Below are positions 34,494-45,148 of a stretch of 64,000 bases of DNA, piece after piece (the stretch's first letter is position 1; each line of letters starts with the position of its first letter). The translations under genes were made by a program, and so were the position numbers. The stretch covers positions 1 to 64,000 of the forward strand of contig JAHZHI010000011.1 in the NCBI GenBank assembly GCA_019420345.1, read 5' to 3'. The notes under the pieces were generated by a model, which did not search any database, was not told the origin of the DNA, and worked only from the letters and a program-made list of their open reading frames with translations. This DNA comes from Peptococcaceae bacterium. Its GTDB lineage: Bacteria; Bacillota; Peptococcia; Peptococcales; Peptococcaceae.

Positions 34494-34790
34494 CTATGCT
34501 TTCGGATCATTTTTCTTTTTACCAAGATCTAAGTCTTTTTGAAGATCTTTTAATTCACTTTTAAACTGCATTTCCTTTTCTTTGGCTTTTTCGGAAACCT
34601 CTGAGAATCCTGTTTCCTTTTTTATAGCATCCATTTCGTCTTTGATATTAAGATTTGAATCTGATAGTGCTTTTTTGAAACTGTTCAAAGTTTTCCCAAG
34701 TGTTCGTCCTGCATCCGGCAACTTATCCGGTCCCAGCACAAGAAAGGCAACCAAAATGATGACAACAATCTCACCAAAACTTAATCCCAT
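34494..34790 (-). CDS. TatA/TatB-family translocase component (TatB-like)
   Basis: The 98-aa protein has the short N-terminal helix, the hinge and an amphipathic helix (SFGEIVVIILVAFLVLGPDKLPDAGRTLGKTL), then a long charged tail to the C-terminus. The Gly-Pro after the helix and the longer tail resemble TatB more than the 67-aa TatA encoded next to it. Having both suggests a TatABC-type system and not a minimal TatAC pair. Confidence 0.88.
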   Translation of the reverse strand: MGLSFGEIVVIILVAFLVLGPDKLPDAGRTLGKTLNSFKKALSDSNLNIKDEMDAIKKETGFSEVSEKAKEKEMQFKSELKDLQKDLDLGKKKNDPKA

Positions 34791-34805
34791 GATTCAACCC
34801 TTCTC

Positions 34806-35009
34806 TTATTTTTCATCAGTGTGATCTACGGAGTCCACTTTCTTACTACTCGTTTCTGCATCCATTTCATCATCTTTATGTAGTTCTTCTTTAAATTCAC
34901 GCACTGATTTACCTGCAGACTTACCCAGTCCTGCCAAGCGTGATGAGCCAAACAAGACTACAACCACTACCAATATTATAAGGATTTCTCCCATACTAAG
35001 TCCAAACAT
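34806..35009 (-). CDS. tatA: TatA-family pore-forming component
   Basis: The 67-aa product has the classic TatA layout: FGLSMGEILIILVVVVVLFG helix, SSRLAGLGKSAGKSVREFKE amphipathic segment and a short acidic tail. The Phe-Gly before the amphipathic helix is conserved. It starts 28 bp after the valS stop, so it is probably on the valS transcript. Confidence 0.92.
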   Translation of the reverse strand: MFGLSMGEILIILVVVVVLFGSSRLAGLGKSAGKSVREFKEELHKDDEMDAETSSKKVDSVDHTDEK

Positions 35010-35037
35010 AGGAACACCTCACTTTTAAAGATAATTG

Positions 35038-37704
35038 TTACTTATCCAAACTCGTCAGAAATTCATGACGTTTTTGAACAGTTTCAAGATCAAGCTTATA
35101 GTTGACAACTTTTTCTTTTTCGGCTTCAACTACAGCTGCTGGAGCTTTACCAACAAACCCAGGATTAGCCAGTTTTTTCTCAGCGCGCGCCACTTCACTA
35201 TTAAGTCGTGCGATCTCTTTATCAAGACGTGCCAATTCATCTGCAATATCAAGAACACCTTTCAGAGGAAGAATCACTTCAGCGCCATGAACAACCGTAC
35301 TAACCGATTGTTTTTCAGCTTCTGATACATCATTTAAGATTGCAATATTATCAGCATAAGCCAATGTCTTTAACTGAACATCATAATTTTCAATAACCAT
35401 TTTTTGAGCATCATCATGGCAATGAATCTGCAAAGCTGATTTTTTCCCAGTTGGGATACCCATATCATGACGCATCGAACGAATGCCTTTTACAAGATCC
35501 ATCAAGAATACCATTTTATCATAAGAATCTTGATAGTGAATGTTCGCTGTGTTTTCAGACCAATTTGCAATAATGATGGATTCACCCTCATGTGGCAGAT
35601 GCTGCCAAATTTCTTCAGTAATAAACGGCATAATTGGATGCAGCAACACACACGTTTCACGCAGTACCCACGCTGCAGTTTCTTGTGCCTCTTTCTTGCT
35701 TTCTTCGGTGATTCGGCCATAAAGACGAGGCTTGATTAATTCAATATACCAGTCGCAGAATTCGTTCCAAATAAAATCTTTGATGGTTTTGGCAGCTTCA
35801 CCATAATCATAACGATCCAATTCAACGCTCATTTTATCAGCAATCTCATAAAAACGAGTGAGAATCCATTGGTCGATAACATCATTGGTAACAGGAGGCT
35901 GTGCACCCAGTTTTCCGTCAAAGCCTTCCAGGTTCATCAGAACAAAGCGTGCTGCATTCCAAAGTTTATTTGTAAAGTTTCGAGAGGCTTCAATTTTTTC
36001 CGCGCGATAACGTACATCATTACCAGGTGTTACGCCAGTAATCAATGTCATACGCAAAGCGTCTGCACCAAACTTTTCAATTTCTTCCAACGGATCAATG
36101 CCATTTCCCTTGGACTTACTCATTTTCTGTCCGTGCTGATCAAGCACCAATCCATGAATCAAAACGTCCTTAAATGGACGCTGATTTGTCATTTTGAAAG
36201 CATCAAAGATCATGCGAGCAACCCAGAAAAAGATGATATCACGCCCAGTAACCAGCACATCGGTTGGATAAAATCTTGCAAGATCCTTTGCATCCAAGTC
36301 AGGCCAGCCCATAACTTCAAATGGCCAAAGTCCAGAACTAAACCACGTATCCAAAACATCTGGATCCTGTTCTAAATGCTTGGAACCACATTTTGGACAT
36401 ACTGTTGGATCTTCACGTGTGCAAATCACTTCACCACAATCCTGGCAATACCAAACTGGAATGCGATGTCCCCACCAAAGCTGGCGAGAAATGCACCAAT
36501 CTCTGATATTTTCCAGCCAACTAATATAAATTTTTTCAAAACGTTCAGGAACAAAACGAATGTCGCCATTTTTAACAGCTTCTAGCGCTGGTTTTGCCAA
36601 TGGCTCCATACGTACAAACCATTGCTTGCTGACGCGTGGTTCGATAGCCGTGTGACAACGATAGCAGTGACCCACTGCATTCGTATAGTCTTCTTCATGG
36701 TCAAAGTACTCGGTACCTTTAAGATCTTCGATAACCTGTTTACGGCATTCGAAACGATCCATGCCGTTATACTTACCGGCATTTTCATTCATTTTGCCAT
36801 ATTGATCAATGACGACAACATGTGGTAGATTGTGACGCTGCCCCATTTCAAAGTCGTTAACATCATGCGAAGGCGTAATTTTTACACAACCTGTACCAAA
36901 TTCACGTTCAACATATTCATCCGCAATGACAGGAATTGCCTTATTAACAATAGGAAGGATAACATTCTTCCCAATAAAATCTTTAAAACGCTCGTCTTCA
37001 GGATGAACGGCAACCGCTGTATCACCAAACATGGTTTCAGGACGTGTGGTTGCTATCGTCAATTTGCCAGTGCCATCTTCAAGCGGATAATTTAAATAAT
37101 AAAGCTTGCCCTGGTTTTCTTCGTGCTCAACTTCAATATCCGAAATGGTGGTCTGGCAATGTGGGCACCAGTTTACAATATAGTTGCCCTGATAAATCAG
37201 TCCCTGTTCATACAAAGAAACAAATGCTTCACGAACAGCCTTACTGCAGCCTTCGTCCATCGTAAAGCGCTCGCGCTCCCAATCACAGGATGCGCCCAGT
37301 TTTCGAATCTGCTGAGTGATGGTGTTACCATACTGTTTTTTCCAATCCCAGCAATGTTCAATAAAAGCTTCACGCCCAATCGCTTCGCGTTCAATGCCTT
37401 TGTCACGAAGCATATTTTCAACCTTGGCTTGAGTAGCAATCCCAGCATGGTCAGTGCCAGGAACCCAAAGAGTATTATAGCCTTTTAAACGTTTATAACG
37501 CACCAAAATGTCCTGCATGGTTTCATCCATTGCATGGCCCATATGCAGTTTGCCAGTAACATTTGGTGGTGGGATAACAATAGAGAACGATGGCTTCGTA
37601 TCATCATCAGTTGGTGCAAATAAATGATTCTTTTCCCAGAATTCATACCAACGGTTTTCTACCTTGGATGAATCATAATTTTTTTCCAGATTTTCAATAG
37701 ACAT
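35038..37704 (-). CDS. valS: Valyl-tRNA synthetase
   Basis: The 888-aa class I synthetase charges tRNA-Val. HMGH (residues 54-57, the HIGH signature in PPPNVTGKLHMGH) and KMSKSKGNGIDP mark the catalytic core. An editing domain lies between (TTRPETMFGDTAVAVHP), and the C-terminal coiled-coil arm is present (LARLDKEIARLNSEVARAEK). I use the ATG at 37704 with GGAGGAG upstream. Expression is controlled by the T-box leader just upstream. Confidence 0.97.
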   Translation of the reverse strand: MSIENLEKNYDSSKVENRWYEFWEKNHLFAPTDDDTKPSFSIVIPPPNVTGKLHMGHAMDETMQDILVRYKRLKGYNTLWVPGTDHAGIATQAKVENMLRDKGIEREAIGREAFIEHCWDWKKQYGNTITQQIRKLGASCDWERERFTMDEGCSKAVREAFVSLYEQGLIYQGNYIVNWCPHCQTTISDIEVEHEENQGKLYYLNYPLEDGTGKLTIATTRPETMFGDTAVAVHPEDERFKDFIGKNVILPIVNKAIPVIADEYVEREFGTGCVKITPSHDVNDFEMGQRHNLPHVVVIDQYGKMNENAGKYNGMDRFECRKQVIEDLKGTEYFDHEEDYTNAVGHCYRCHTAIEPRVSKQWFVRMEPLAKPALEAVKNGDIRFVPERFEKIYISWLENIRDWCISRQLWWGHRIPVWYCQDCGEVICTREDPTVCPKCGSKHLEQDPDVLDTWFSSGLWPFEVMGWPDLDAKDLARFYPTDVLVTGRDIIFFWVARMIFDAFKMTNQRPFKDVLIHGLVLDQHGQKMSKSKGNGIDPLEEIEKFGADALRMTLITGVTPGNDVRYRAEKIEASRNFTNKLWNAARFVLMNLEGFDGKLGAQPPVTNDVIDQWILTRFYEIADKMSVELDRYDYGEAAKTIKDFIWNEFCDWYIELIKPRLYGRITEESKKEAQETAAWVLRETCVLLHPIMPFITEEIWQHLPHEGESIIIANWSENTANIHYQDSYDKMVFLMDLVKGIRSMRHDMGIPTGKKSALQIHCHDDAQKMVIENYDVQLKTLAYADNIAILNDVSEAEKQSVSTVVHGAEVILPLKGVLDIADELARLDKEIARLNSEVARAEKKLANPGFVGKAPAAVVEAEKEKVVNYKLDLETVQKRHEFLTSLDK

Positions 37705-37724
37705 GTACTTCTCCTCCAAAAAAT

Positions 37725-37930
37725 AAAAAGCCGCCCCAATAAAAGGACGACATGGATCGCGGTACCACCTTTTTTTAGCCCGAAGGCCCTCATGATTTTC
37801 TAACGGTTATCAACCGGGGTTTCCCCACCTCAAAAGCAACCTTCAGACTTTTTAACTAATGATACTTTCAGCCACGGTATCACTCTCTGTATAGCGCCAA
37901 AGCCTTACTCCTCTTTATCATCGGCTCTAT
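37725..37930 (-). promoter_or_regulatory. T-box leader of valS
   Basis: The minus strand carries the T-box core GGTGGTACCGCG (37769-37758), whose bulge pairs with the uncharged tRNA acceptor end. A terminator hairpin follows (GTCGTCC with GGGCGGC, allowing G-U pairs, at 37751-37730) with a T-run. Further upstream are conserved Stem I pieces (AGAGAG, GCTGAAAG). Uncharged tRNA-Val should favour the antiterminator and switch on valS and the tat genes behind it. I could not fix the specifier codon by eye. Confidence 0.9.
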
Positions 37931-37936
37931 TTGTAC

Positions 37937-37966
37937 ATGATACCAAAGCATCTGGCGCACAGTCAA
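37937..37966 (-). promoter_or_regulatory. Promoter of the valS T-box transcript
   Basis: On the minus strand, TTGACT (37966-37961) and TATCAT (37942-37937) are separated by 18 bp, just before the start of the T-box leader. Confidence 0.6.
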
Positions 37967-37994
37967 TATCTCACCGCTGGAAAACTGTTCAAAA

Positions 37995-38033
37995 AAAGCA
38001 ACAAATCTGCGCTATACCCAGATTTGTTGCTTT
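37995..38033 (-). terminator. Terminator of secD-secF
   Basis: AAAGCAACAAATCTG (37995-38009) and its exact complement (38019-38033) form a 15-bp stem followed on the minus strand by a T-run. Confidence 0.92.
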
Positions 38034-38043
38034 ATACTCCATT

Positions 38044-38907
38044 TTAGAAACGTTTCTTTTTGCTCTTCATGGACATATCATACCATAGAGGAGATGCCAC
38101 AAAGATTGATGAATAAGTACCGCTGACGATACCAATAATCAGCGCAAGCACAAAAACTTTTGTCGTTTCTCCGCCAAAAAAGAACACGCATAGAATTGGA
38201 ATTAAAGTCGTAAGAGATGTGAACAGCGAACGTCGCAGCGTTGAGTGAATGGCGTTATTAACAGTCATTGCCAAATTATCACGCTTTACACTTCCCAGAC
38301 GTTCACGGATACGGTCAAAAACGACAATAGTATCATTTATAGAATACCCAAAGATTGTCAAGATGGCTGCGACAAAATTGGAATTCACTTCAAGCTGAAA
38401 AATGGAAAAAATACTAATCGTCACTAATATATCATGGAACAGCGCAATATTACCCGCCAGAGCGAAACGCCATTGAAAGCGAATGGTAATATAAATAACC
38501 ATTAATACCACAGCAACAATCAACGCCAAGATACCAGATAATAATATTTCCTGTCCAATGGAAGGACCTACCGCATTGGTAGATAATACTTCAAAAGAAC
38601 CCGATGCATCTTTTAATTGCTGTTCAAAGTCATCCTGAGCAGTTTGATCCATAAACTCTGTTTTAATTTGGAAAGCACCATTGTCCATCTGCTGAATCTG
38701 AGCACCATCATAACCCATGGTGCCTAATTCATCACGAAGATCGGAGATCTCTTTATTATCTTCAAATTGAACTTGGAAGACTGTACCTCCCGTAAAGTCA
38801 ATCCCAAAATTTAATCCCTGCACAAATAAAGATACGATCCCGGCAATAATAATAATGCAGGAAAGAGCATAGGCAAATTTTCGTTTTCCTATAAAATCAA
38901 AATTCAT
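38044..38907 (-). CDS. secF: Protein translocase subunit SecF
   Basis: The 287-aa membrane protein has six helices and the SecF signatures GLNFGIDFTGGTVFQVQF near the N-terminus and IFGYSINDTIVVFDRIRE in the second half. With SecD it uses proton flow to help pull exported proteins across the membrane. Its ATG overlaps the secD stop by 4 nt. Confidence 0.96.
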   Translation of the reverse strand: MNFDFIGKRKFAYALSCIIIIAGIVSLFVQGLNFGIDFTGGTVFQVQFEDNKEISDLRDELGTMGYDGAQIQQMDNGAFQIKTEFMDQTAQDDFEQQLKDASGSFEVLSTNAVGPSIGQEILLSGILALIVAVVLMVIYITIRFQWRFALAGNIALFHDILVTISIFSIFQLEVNSNFVAAILTIFGYSINDTIVVFDRIRERLGSVKRDNLAMTVNNAIHSTLRRSLFTSLTTLIPILCVFFFGGETTKVFVLALIIGIVSGTYSSIFVASPLWYDMSMKSKKKRF

Positions 38908-40163
38908 TGTTGCCCCTCCTTCCGCTTAATACCATAAAATCTTGGAGTTTTTATCACGCCGCCTTTTACAAGATTCCGTAAAATAAAACGTGTAAAACTA
39001 ATTGCTGTAAACAAGCTTAAAATAATACCAATAGCCAAAGTTACAGCAAAGCCTCTAATGGACCCCGTGCCAAGAAGCATCAACACAAAAGTAGCAATCA
39101 ACGTTGTCACGTTAGAATCAAGAATGGTTATAAATGCTTTTTTGAATCCTGAGTCAGTTGCAACACGTACTGTTTTTCCTGCCTTTAATTCTTCACGAAT
39201 ACGTTCGTAAATCAAAACATTTGCGTCCACTGCCATACCAATAGACAGCAAGAATGCTGCAATGACTTGTAACGTAATCGTTGAGCGAATAAGAATCAAG
39301 GCACCTGCTAATAAAATAGCATAGAGCACCAAAGATACTACTGCAATGAAACCTGGTCCACGATAAATTGCCAAGAGAAACAGGGCCAATAAAATACAGC
39401 CAATGATTGCCGCCTGCAAACTTTGCGCAATCGCATCTGGACCAAGCTGAGCACCAACAGTATTCTGCTCAACAATTTCCAAATCGACTGGCAGTGCCCC
39501 AGAATTTAGCTGAATAGCAAGATTTGATGCATCTTCATACGTTGAAAAGCCACCGGAGATAGAGGCCTGCCCATTGGTAATTGGTTCGATAATACTAGGC
39601 GCTGAAATCACCTGATCATCCAAAACAATAGCAATGGCACGATTCTGATCACCTTCACTGTACTTATTGCAAAGGTCTTCTGTTGCATTCTTAAAAGCTT
39701 CTGCTCCTTCATCGTCAAACGCAATATCTACAACAAAACGTTTGCTGGCATCTGTAGCCTGATCATTAGTTTTTGCCTGCGCATCTTTCAAATGCGATCC
39801 ATCAACAACCACTTCACCAGTATCAACGCGAATAAATTGCATTTTTGCGGTCGAGCCAATGGTTCGTACTGCTTCTTCTGGATCAGCAATCCCTGGCAGT
39901 TCAACAGCGATACGATTATCACCTTCTAACCGAACATCAGGTTCCGAAACCCCCAGCCCATTGATACGATTGTTAATAATGGAAATGGCTCCCATCATGT
40001 CCTCTTTAGAAGTACCTTCTGGTGCTTCTAAGCGGACCAACACACCCCCCTGCAAATCGAGACCAAGGTTTGCATGATCACGATACACAGGAACTAGGGC
40101 CACTGCGGCAACTACGATCACTAAAATGACTGCAATCACCACTGCAACTCTACTTCGTTGCAT
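38904..40163 (-). CDS. secD: Protein translocase subunit SecD
   Basis: The 419-aa protein has the SecD motif NLGLDLQGGVLVRLE near the N-terminus, the large periplasmic P1 domain, and the helical part with AFLLSIGMAVDANVLIYERIREE. GGAGG precedes the ATG. It is separated from yajC by a terminator and has a TATAAT at 40209-40204 with a weak -35, so it is probably transcribed on its own. Confidence 0.96.
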   Translation of the reverse strand: MQRSRVAVVIAVILVIVVAAVALVPVYRDHANLGLDLQGGVLVRLEAPEGTSKEDMMGAISIINNRINGLGVSEPDVRLEGDNRIAVELPGIADPEEAVRTIGSTAKMQFIRVDTGEVVVDGSHLKDAQAKTNDQATDASKRFVVDIAFDDEGAEAFKNATEDLCNKYSEGDQNRAIAIVLDDQVISAPSIIEPITNGQASISGGFSTYEDASNLAIQLNSGALPVDLEIVEQNTVGAQLGPDAIAQSLQAAIIGCILLALFLLAIYRGPGFIAVVSLVLYAILLAGALILIRSTITLQVIAAFLLSIGMAVDANVLIYERIREELKAGKTVRVATDSGFKKAFITILDSNVTTLIATFVLMLLGTGSIRGFAVTLAIGIILSLFTAISFTRFILRNLVKGGVIKTPRFYGIKRKEGQQ

Positions 40164-40237
40164 GAGTCAATCCCTCCTAAATATTGTTTTTTTGTCACGA
40201 CCCATTATATGATAATTGAACCTTAAATAAAAGCAAA

Positions 40238-40265
40238 AAATGAGCTGCGTTGACGCAGCTCATTT
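40238..40265 (-). terminator. Terminator after yajC
   Basis: AAATGAGCTGCG and CGCAGCTCATTT form a 12-bp stem with a TTGA loop, followed on the minus strand by TTTTTT. It separates yajC from secD. Confidence 0.92.
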
Positions 40266-40309
40266 GAAAAGTCGCATCCTTGTTCAGTTTTCCTGAAACA
40301 CCGTTGCTC

Positions 40310-40741
40310 TCAATTTTTTTCTTCGACCTTTTTCTCTTCAGCATCTTCAACCGCTTCAGTTGCTTCTTCCGCTTCTTCAGCAGCTTCGTTCTGTTCTACG
40401 CTTTCGATTTCTTCAGCATCTTCTTCTGGCAATTCATCCGTTTCTTCTTCTACATCATCTTCTTGAAGAACAGTTGCCACATACTGACGATTTAATTCGA
40501 TCACAAGGCCATCTGCAATCTCAACATAAATGTAGGTGTCGTTGAGATCTCTCACATAACCCGTAATCCCGCCAACGGTTAAAATACGGTCATCAATCTT
40601 AAGCGCATTCAGCATCTGCTTATGCTTATCCTGATGTTTCTTTTGTGGTCTGATCATCAAAAAGTACAGTAATGCCGCCAGCGCGATAATATAGATAAGC
40701 ATAAAACCGCCGCTGCTAGAACCGATAATGATTTGGTTCAC
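40310..40741 (-). CDS. yajC: Preprotein translocase accessory subunit YajC, acidic-tailed
   Basis: The 143-aa product begins with one membrane helix (FMLIYIIALAALLYFLMIRPQKK), the YajC signature, followed by the conserved KIDDRILTVGGITGYV and a small beta domain. After residue about 95 it has an unusually long tail made almost only of Glu, Asp and Ala. I choose the GTG at 40741, 9 nt after GAGGAGG. It is the last gene of the trkA-to-yajC run and accompanies SecDF in function. Confidence 0.9.
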   Translation of the reverse strand: MNQIIIGSSSGGFMLIYIIALAALLYFLMIRPQKKHQDKHKQMLNALKIDDRILTVGGITGYVRDLNDTYIYVEIADGLVIELNRQYVATVLQEDDVEEETDELPEEDAEEIESVEQNEAAEEAEEATEAVEDAEEKKVEEKN

Positions 40742-40803
40742 TTTGTTTTCCCTCCTCGTCACAAGAATAATACTATCTTACAACATTTTGTCGAATAATT
40801 GAA

Positions 40804-42939
<2,136 letters not shown>

Positions 42940-42953
<14 letters not shown>

Positions 42954-44019
42954 TTGTTTTAATATCCCCTCCATCTTCAGCAGCAAAGATTTCCATTTGC
43001 TGGCTGGCTTCAAGCATTTTCTTTGGCATTGGTTTACCAAAATGTTGGTACGCTTTTTCTGTCGCAACGCGTCCTCGGGGTGTGCGCGCAAGAAAGCCTT
43101 CCTGTAAAAGATATGGCTCACAGACATCCTCTAAGGTTACACGTTCTTCTCCAATGCTTGCCGCCAAAGTATCTAAACCTACTGGTCCACCTTTATATTG
43201 TTCCATAATGGTTAACAGCAGATCTCTGTCCAATTTGTCCAATCCCGCGGCATCTACCTCTAAGCGATCCAACGCATAACTTGCAATATCAACATCAATA
43301 ATGCCCTGCCCTTCAACCTGTGCGAAATCTCTCACACGATTAAGAAGGCGGTTGGCAATACGAGGCGTTCCCCTTGAACGGCTGGCAATAAGCCGTGCAC
43401 CATCATCTTTTACTGGAATTTCCAAGTATCTTGCATTGATATTGATGATCTGCGCCAATTCTTCTACAGAATAAAACTGTAAACGCTCAATAATGCCGAA
43501 GCGATCTCTCAAAGGAGAGGACAGACTGCCAGCTCGAGTTGTCGCACCAATCAATGTGAATGGTGGTAAATCCATACGCAAACTGCGTGCGCTTGGTCCT
43601 TTGCCGATAATGATATCCAACACATAATCTTCCATAGCTGAATAAAGCACTTCTTCAACCGCACGATTCAAACGATGAATTTCATCAATGAATAGTAAAT
43701 CATAGGGCTGCAAATTGGTCAAGAGCGCAACAAGATCCCCTGGACGTTCAATACTAGGTCCAGAGGTAATATGAATATTAACTTCCATCTCATTAGCAAT
43801 AATTTGTGCCAATGTTGTCTTTCCCAAGCCAGGTGGTCCGTAAAATAAACAGTGATCCAAAGCTTCACCACGCACTCTGGCAGCTTCAACATACACTTTC
43901 AGCTTGGTTTTTACACGATTTTGTCCAATATAGTCACTAAATCGCTTTGGACGCAAGTTTTTTTGTATCTTTACATCCTCAAGAATTTCATTCGAGGAAA
44001 TAATTCTTTCTTCAAGCAT
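42940..44019 (-). CDS. ruvB: Holliday junction branch-migration ATPase RuvB
   Basis: The 359-aa AAA+ motor drives Holliday-junction branch migration with RuvA. Walker [16 protein letters not shown], Walker [13 protein letters not shown], the sensor [18 protein letters not shown] and a C-terminal winged helix ([16 protein letters not shown]) are all present. It lies 3 bp after ruvA. Confidence 0.98.
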
Positions 44020-44022
44020 CGT

Positions 44023-44637
44023 TTACCCTCTCGATAAATACTGTAACGCTTTTCTAAGAGCAACGTTCACATCATTTTCTTCTAATACCTCTGTTGCCTC
44101 ATACATTTCTTTAATCTCATGAGAACGATATCCAAGAGCGATCAATGCATCTGACAGGTCTTTTTCAATGACACTTTCATGCGTTGCTTTCTTTGGTGTT
44201 TGCTGTACTGGTGCTTCCTGTGCAACCAGAGGAAATTCTTTTACAATTTTTTCCTTCAACTCTAAAATAAGCCGAGCTGCTGTTTTTTTCCCAATTCCCG
44301 GCAAAGATGAAAGAAGTTTTTCATCTTCAGCAGAGATCGCCGCTATAATTCCTTGAGGTGTTGCAACCCCTAACATCTGCATGGCACTTTTTGGGCCAAT
44401 GCCCGATACACCAATTAAAACATTAAACAGCTTTTTTTCTAAACTGCTGCTAAAACCATAAAGACCAATCTCGTTTTCACGAACATGCATATATGTGTGA
44501 ATTTCAGCTTCATCACCAATATTAAATAAAGTTTCACCATCATTTGGCATCATCACTTCAAAGCCAACGCCACCAACAAGAACGGTAACCATTTGCCCCT
44601 CCGCAGCGACAATCGTTCCTTTCAAAAATCCAATCAT
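44023..44637 (-). CDS. ruvA: Holliday junction binding protein RuvA
   Basis: The 204-aa protein has the N-terminal OB fold (MIGFLKGTIVAAEGQMVTV), the tandem helix-hairpin-helix region (LIGVSGIGPKSAMQML, LSSLPGIGKKTAARLI) and the C-terminal RuvB-binding three-helix domain (SDALIALGYRSHEIKEM). Its spacing to ruvC is 12 bp. Confidence 0.97.
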   Translation of the reverse strand: MIGFLKGTIVAAEGQMVTVLVGGVGFEVMMPNDGETLFNIGDEAEIHTYMHVRENEIGLYGFSSSLEKKLFNVLIGVSGIGPKSAMQMLGVATPQGIIAAISAEDEKLLSSLPGIGKKTAARLILELKEKIVKEFPLVAQEAPVQQTPKKATHESVIEKDLSDALIALGYRSHEIKEMYEATEVLEENDVNVALRKALQYLSRG

Positions 44638-44649
44638 GCAATTCCTCCA

Positions 44650-45129
44650 TTATAGTAAACCTGAACGACTATGCGCATGACAAATTGCAATCGCCAATGC
44701 ATCAGCAGCATCATCAGGTTTTGGCAATTCAGGCAGTTTCAAAAAGTTCTGCACCATATATTGTATTTGCTTTTTCTCTGCATGACCAAAGCCCACCAAT
44801 GCTTGTTTAACCTGCATTGGTGTGTATTCTCCGATCGGCAGCTTTTCTTGTGCCAACCGCAGCAAAAGAACACCACGTGCCTGACCTACGGTAATACCTG
44901 TCGTTGCATTACGTCCAAAATATAATTTTTCAACGGCTACTTCATCCGGATGATATTGACGAATGATTTGACTCAAATCATCATAAATGACCTCCAAGCG
45001 CTGAGGCATATCCATGTCAGGTTTTGTAATAATTGTCCCATAAGCAACACAGCTAATCTTGAAATTCGTCATGCGAATCACCCCATAACCCGTTGTTGCC
45101 GTACCAGGATCTAACCCAAGTATGATCAT
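44650..45129 (-). CDS. ruvC: Holliday junction resolvase RuvC
   Basis: The 159-aa endonuclease shows its acidic catalytic residues in ILGLDPGTATTGYG (Asp7), VEKLYFGRN (Glu) and DAADALAIAICHAH (two Asp). It cuts the four-way junctions moved by RuvAB. It follows trkH by 19 bp. Confidence 0.97.
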   Translation of the reverse strand: MIILGLDPGTATTGYGVIRMTNFKISCVAYGTIITKPDMDMPQRLEVIYDDLSQIIRQYHPDEVAVEKLYFGRNATTGITVGQARGVLLLRLAQEKLPIGEYTPMQVKQALVGFGHAEKKQIQYMVQNFLKLPELPKPDDAADALAIAICHAHSRSGLL

Positions 45130-45148
45130 TCATCCGCCTCCCATTCTA

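Noticed and set aside
42954..43127. N-terminal extension of QueA
   Set aside because: This part is the out-of-frame reading of the 3' end of ruvB. It has no similarity to QueA, and a family-typical start lies at 42953.
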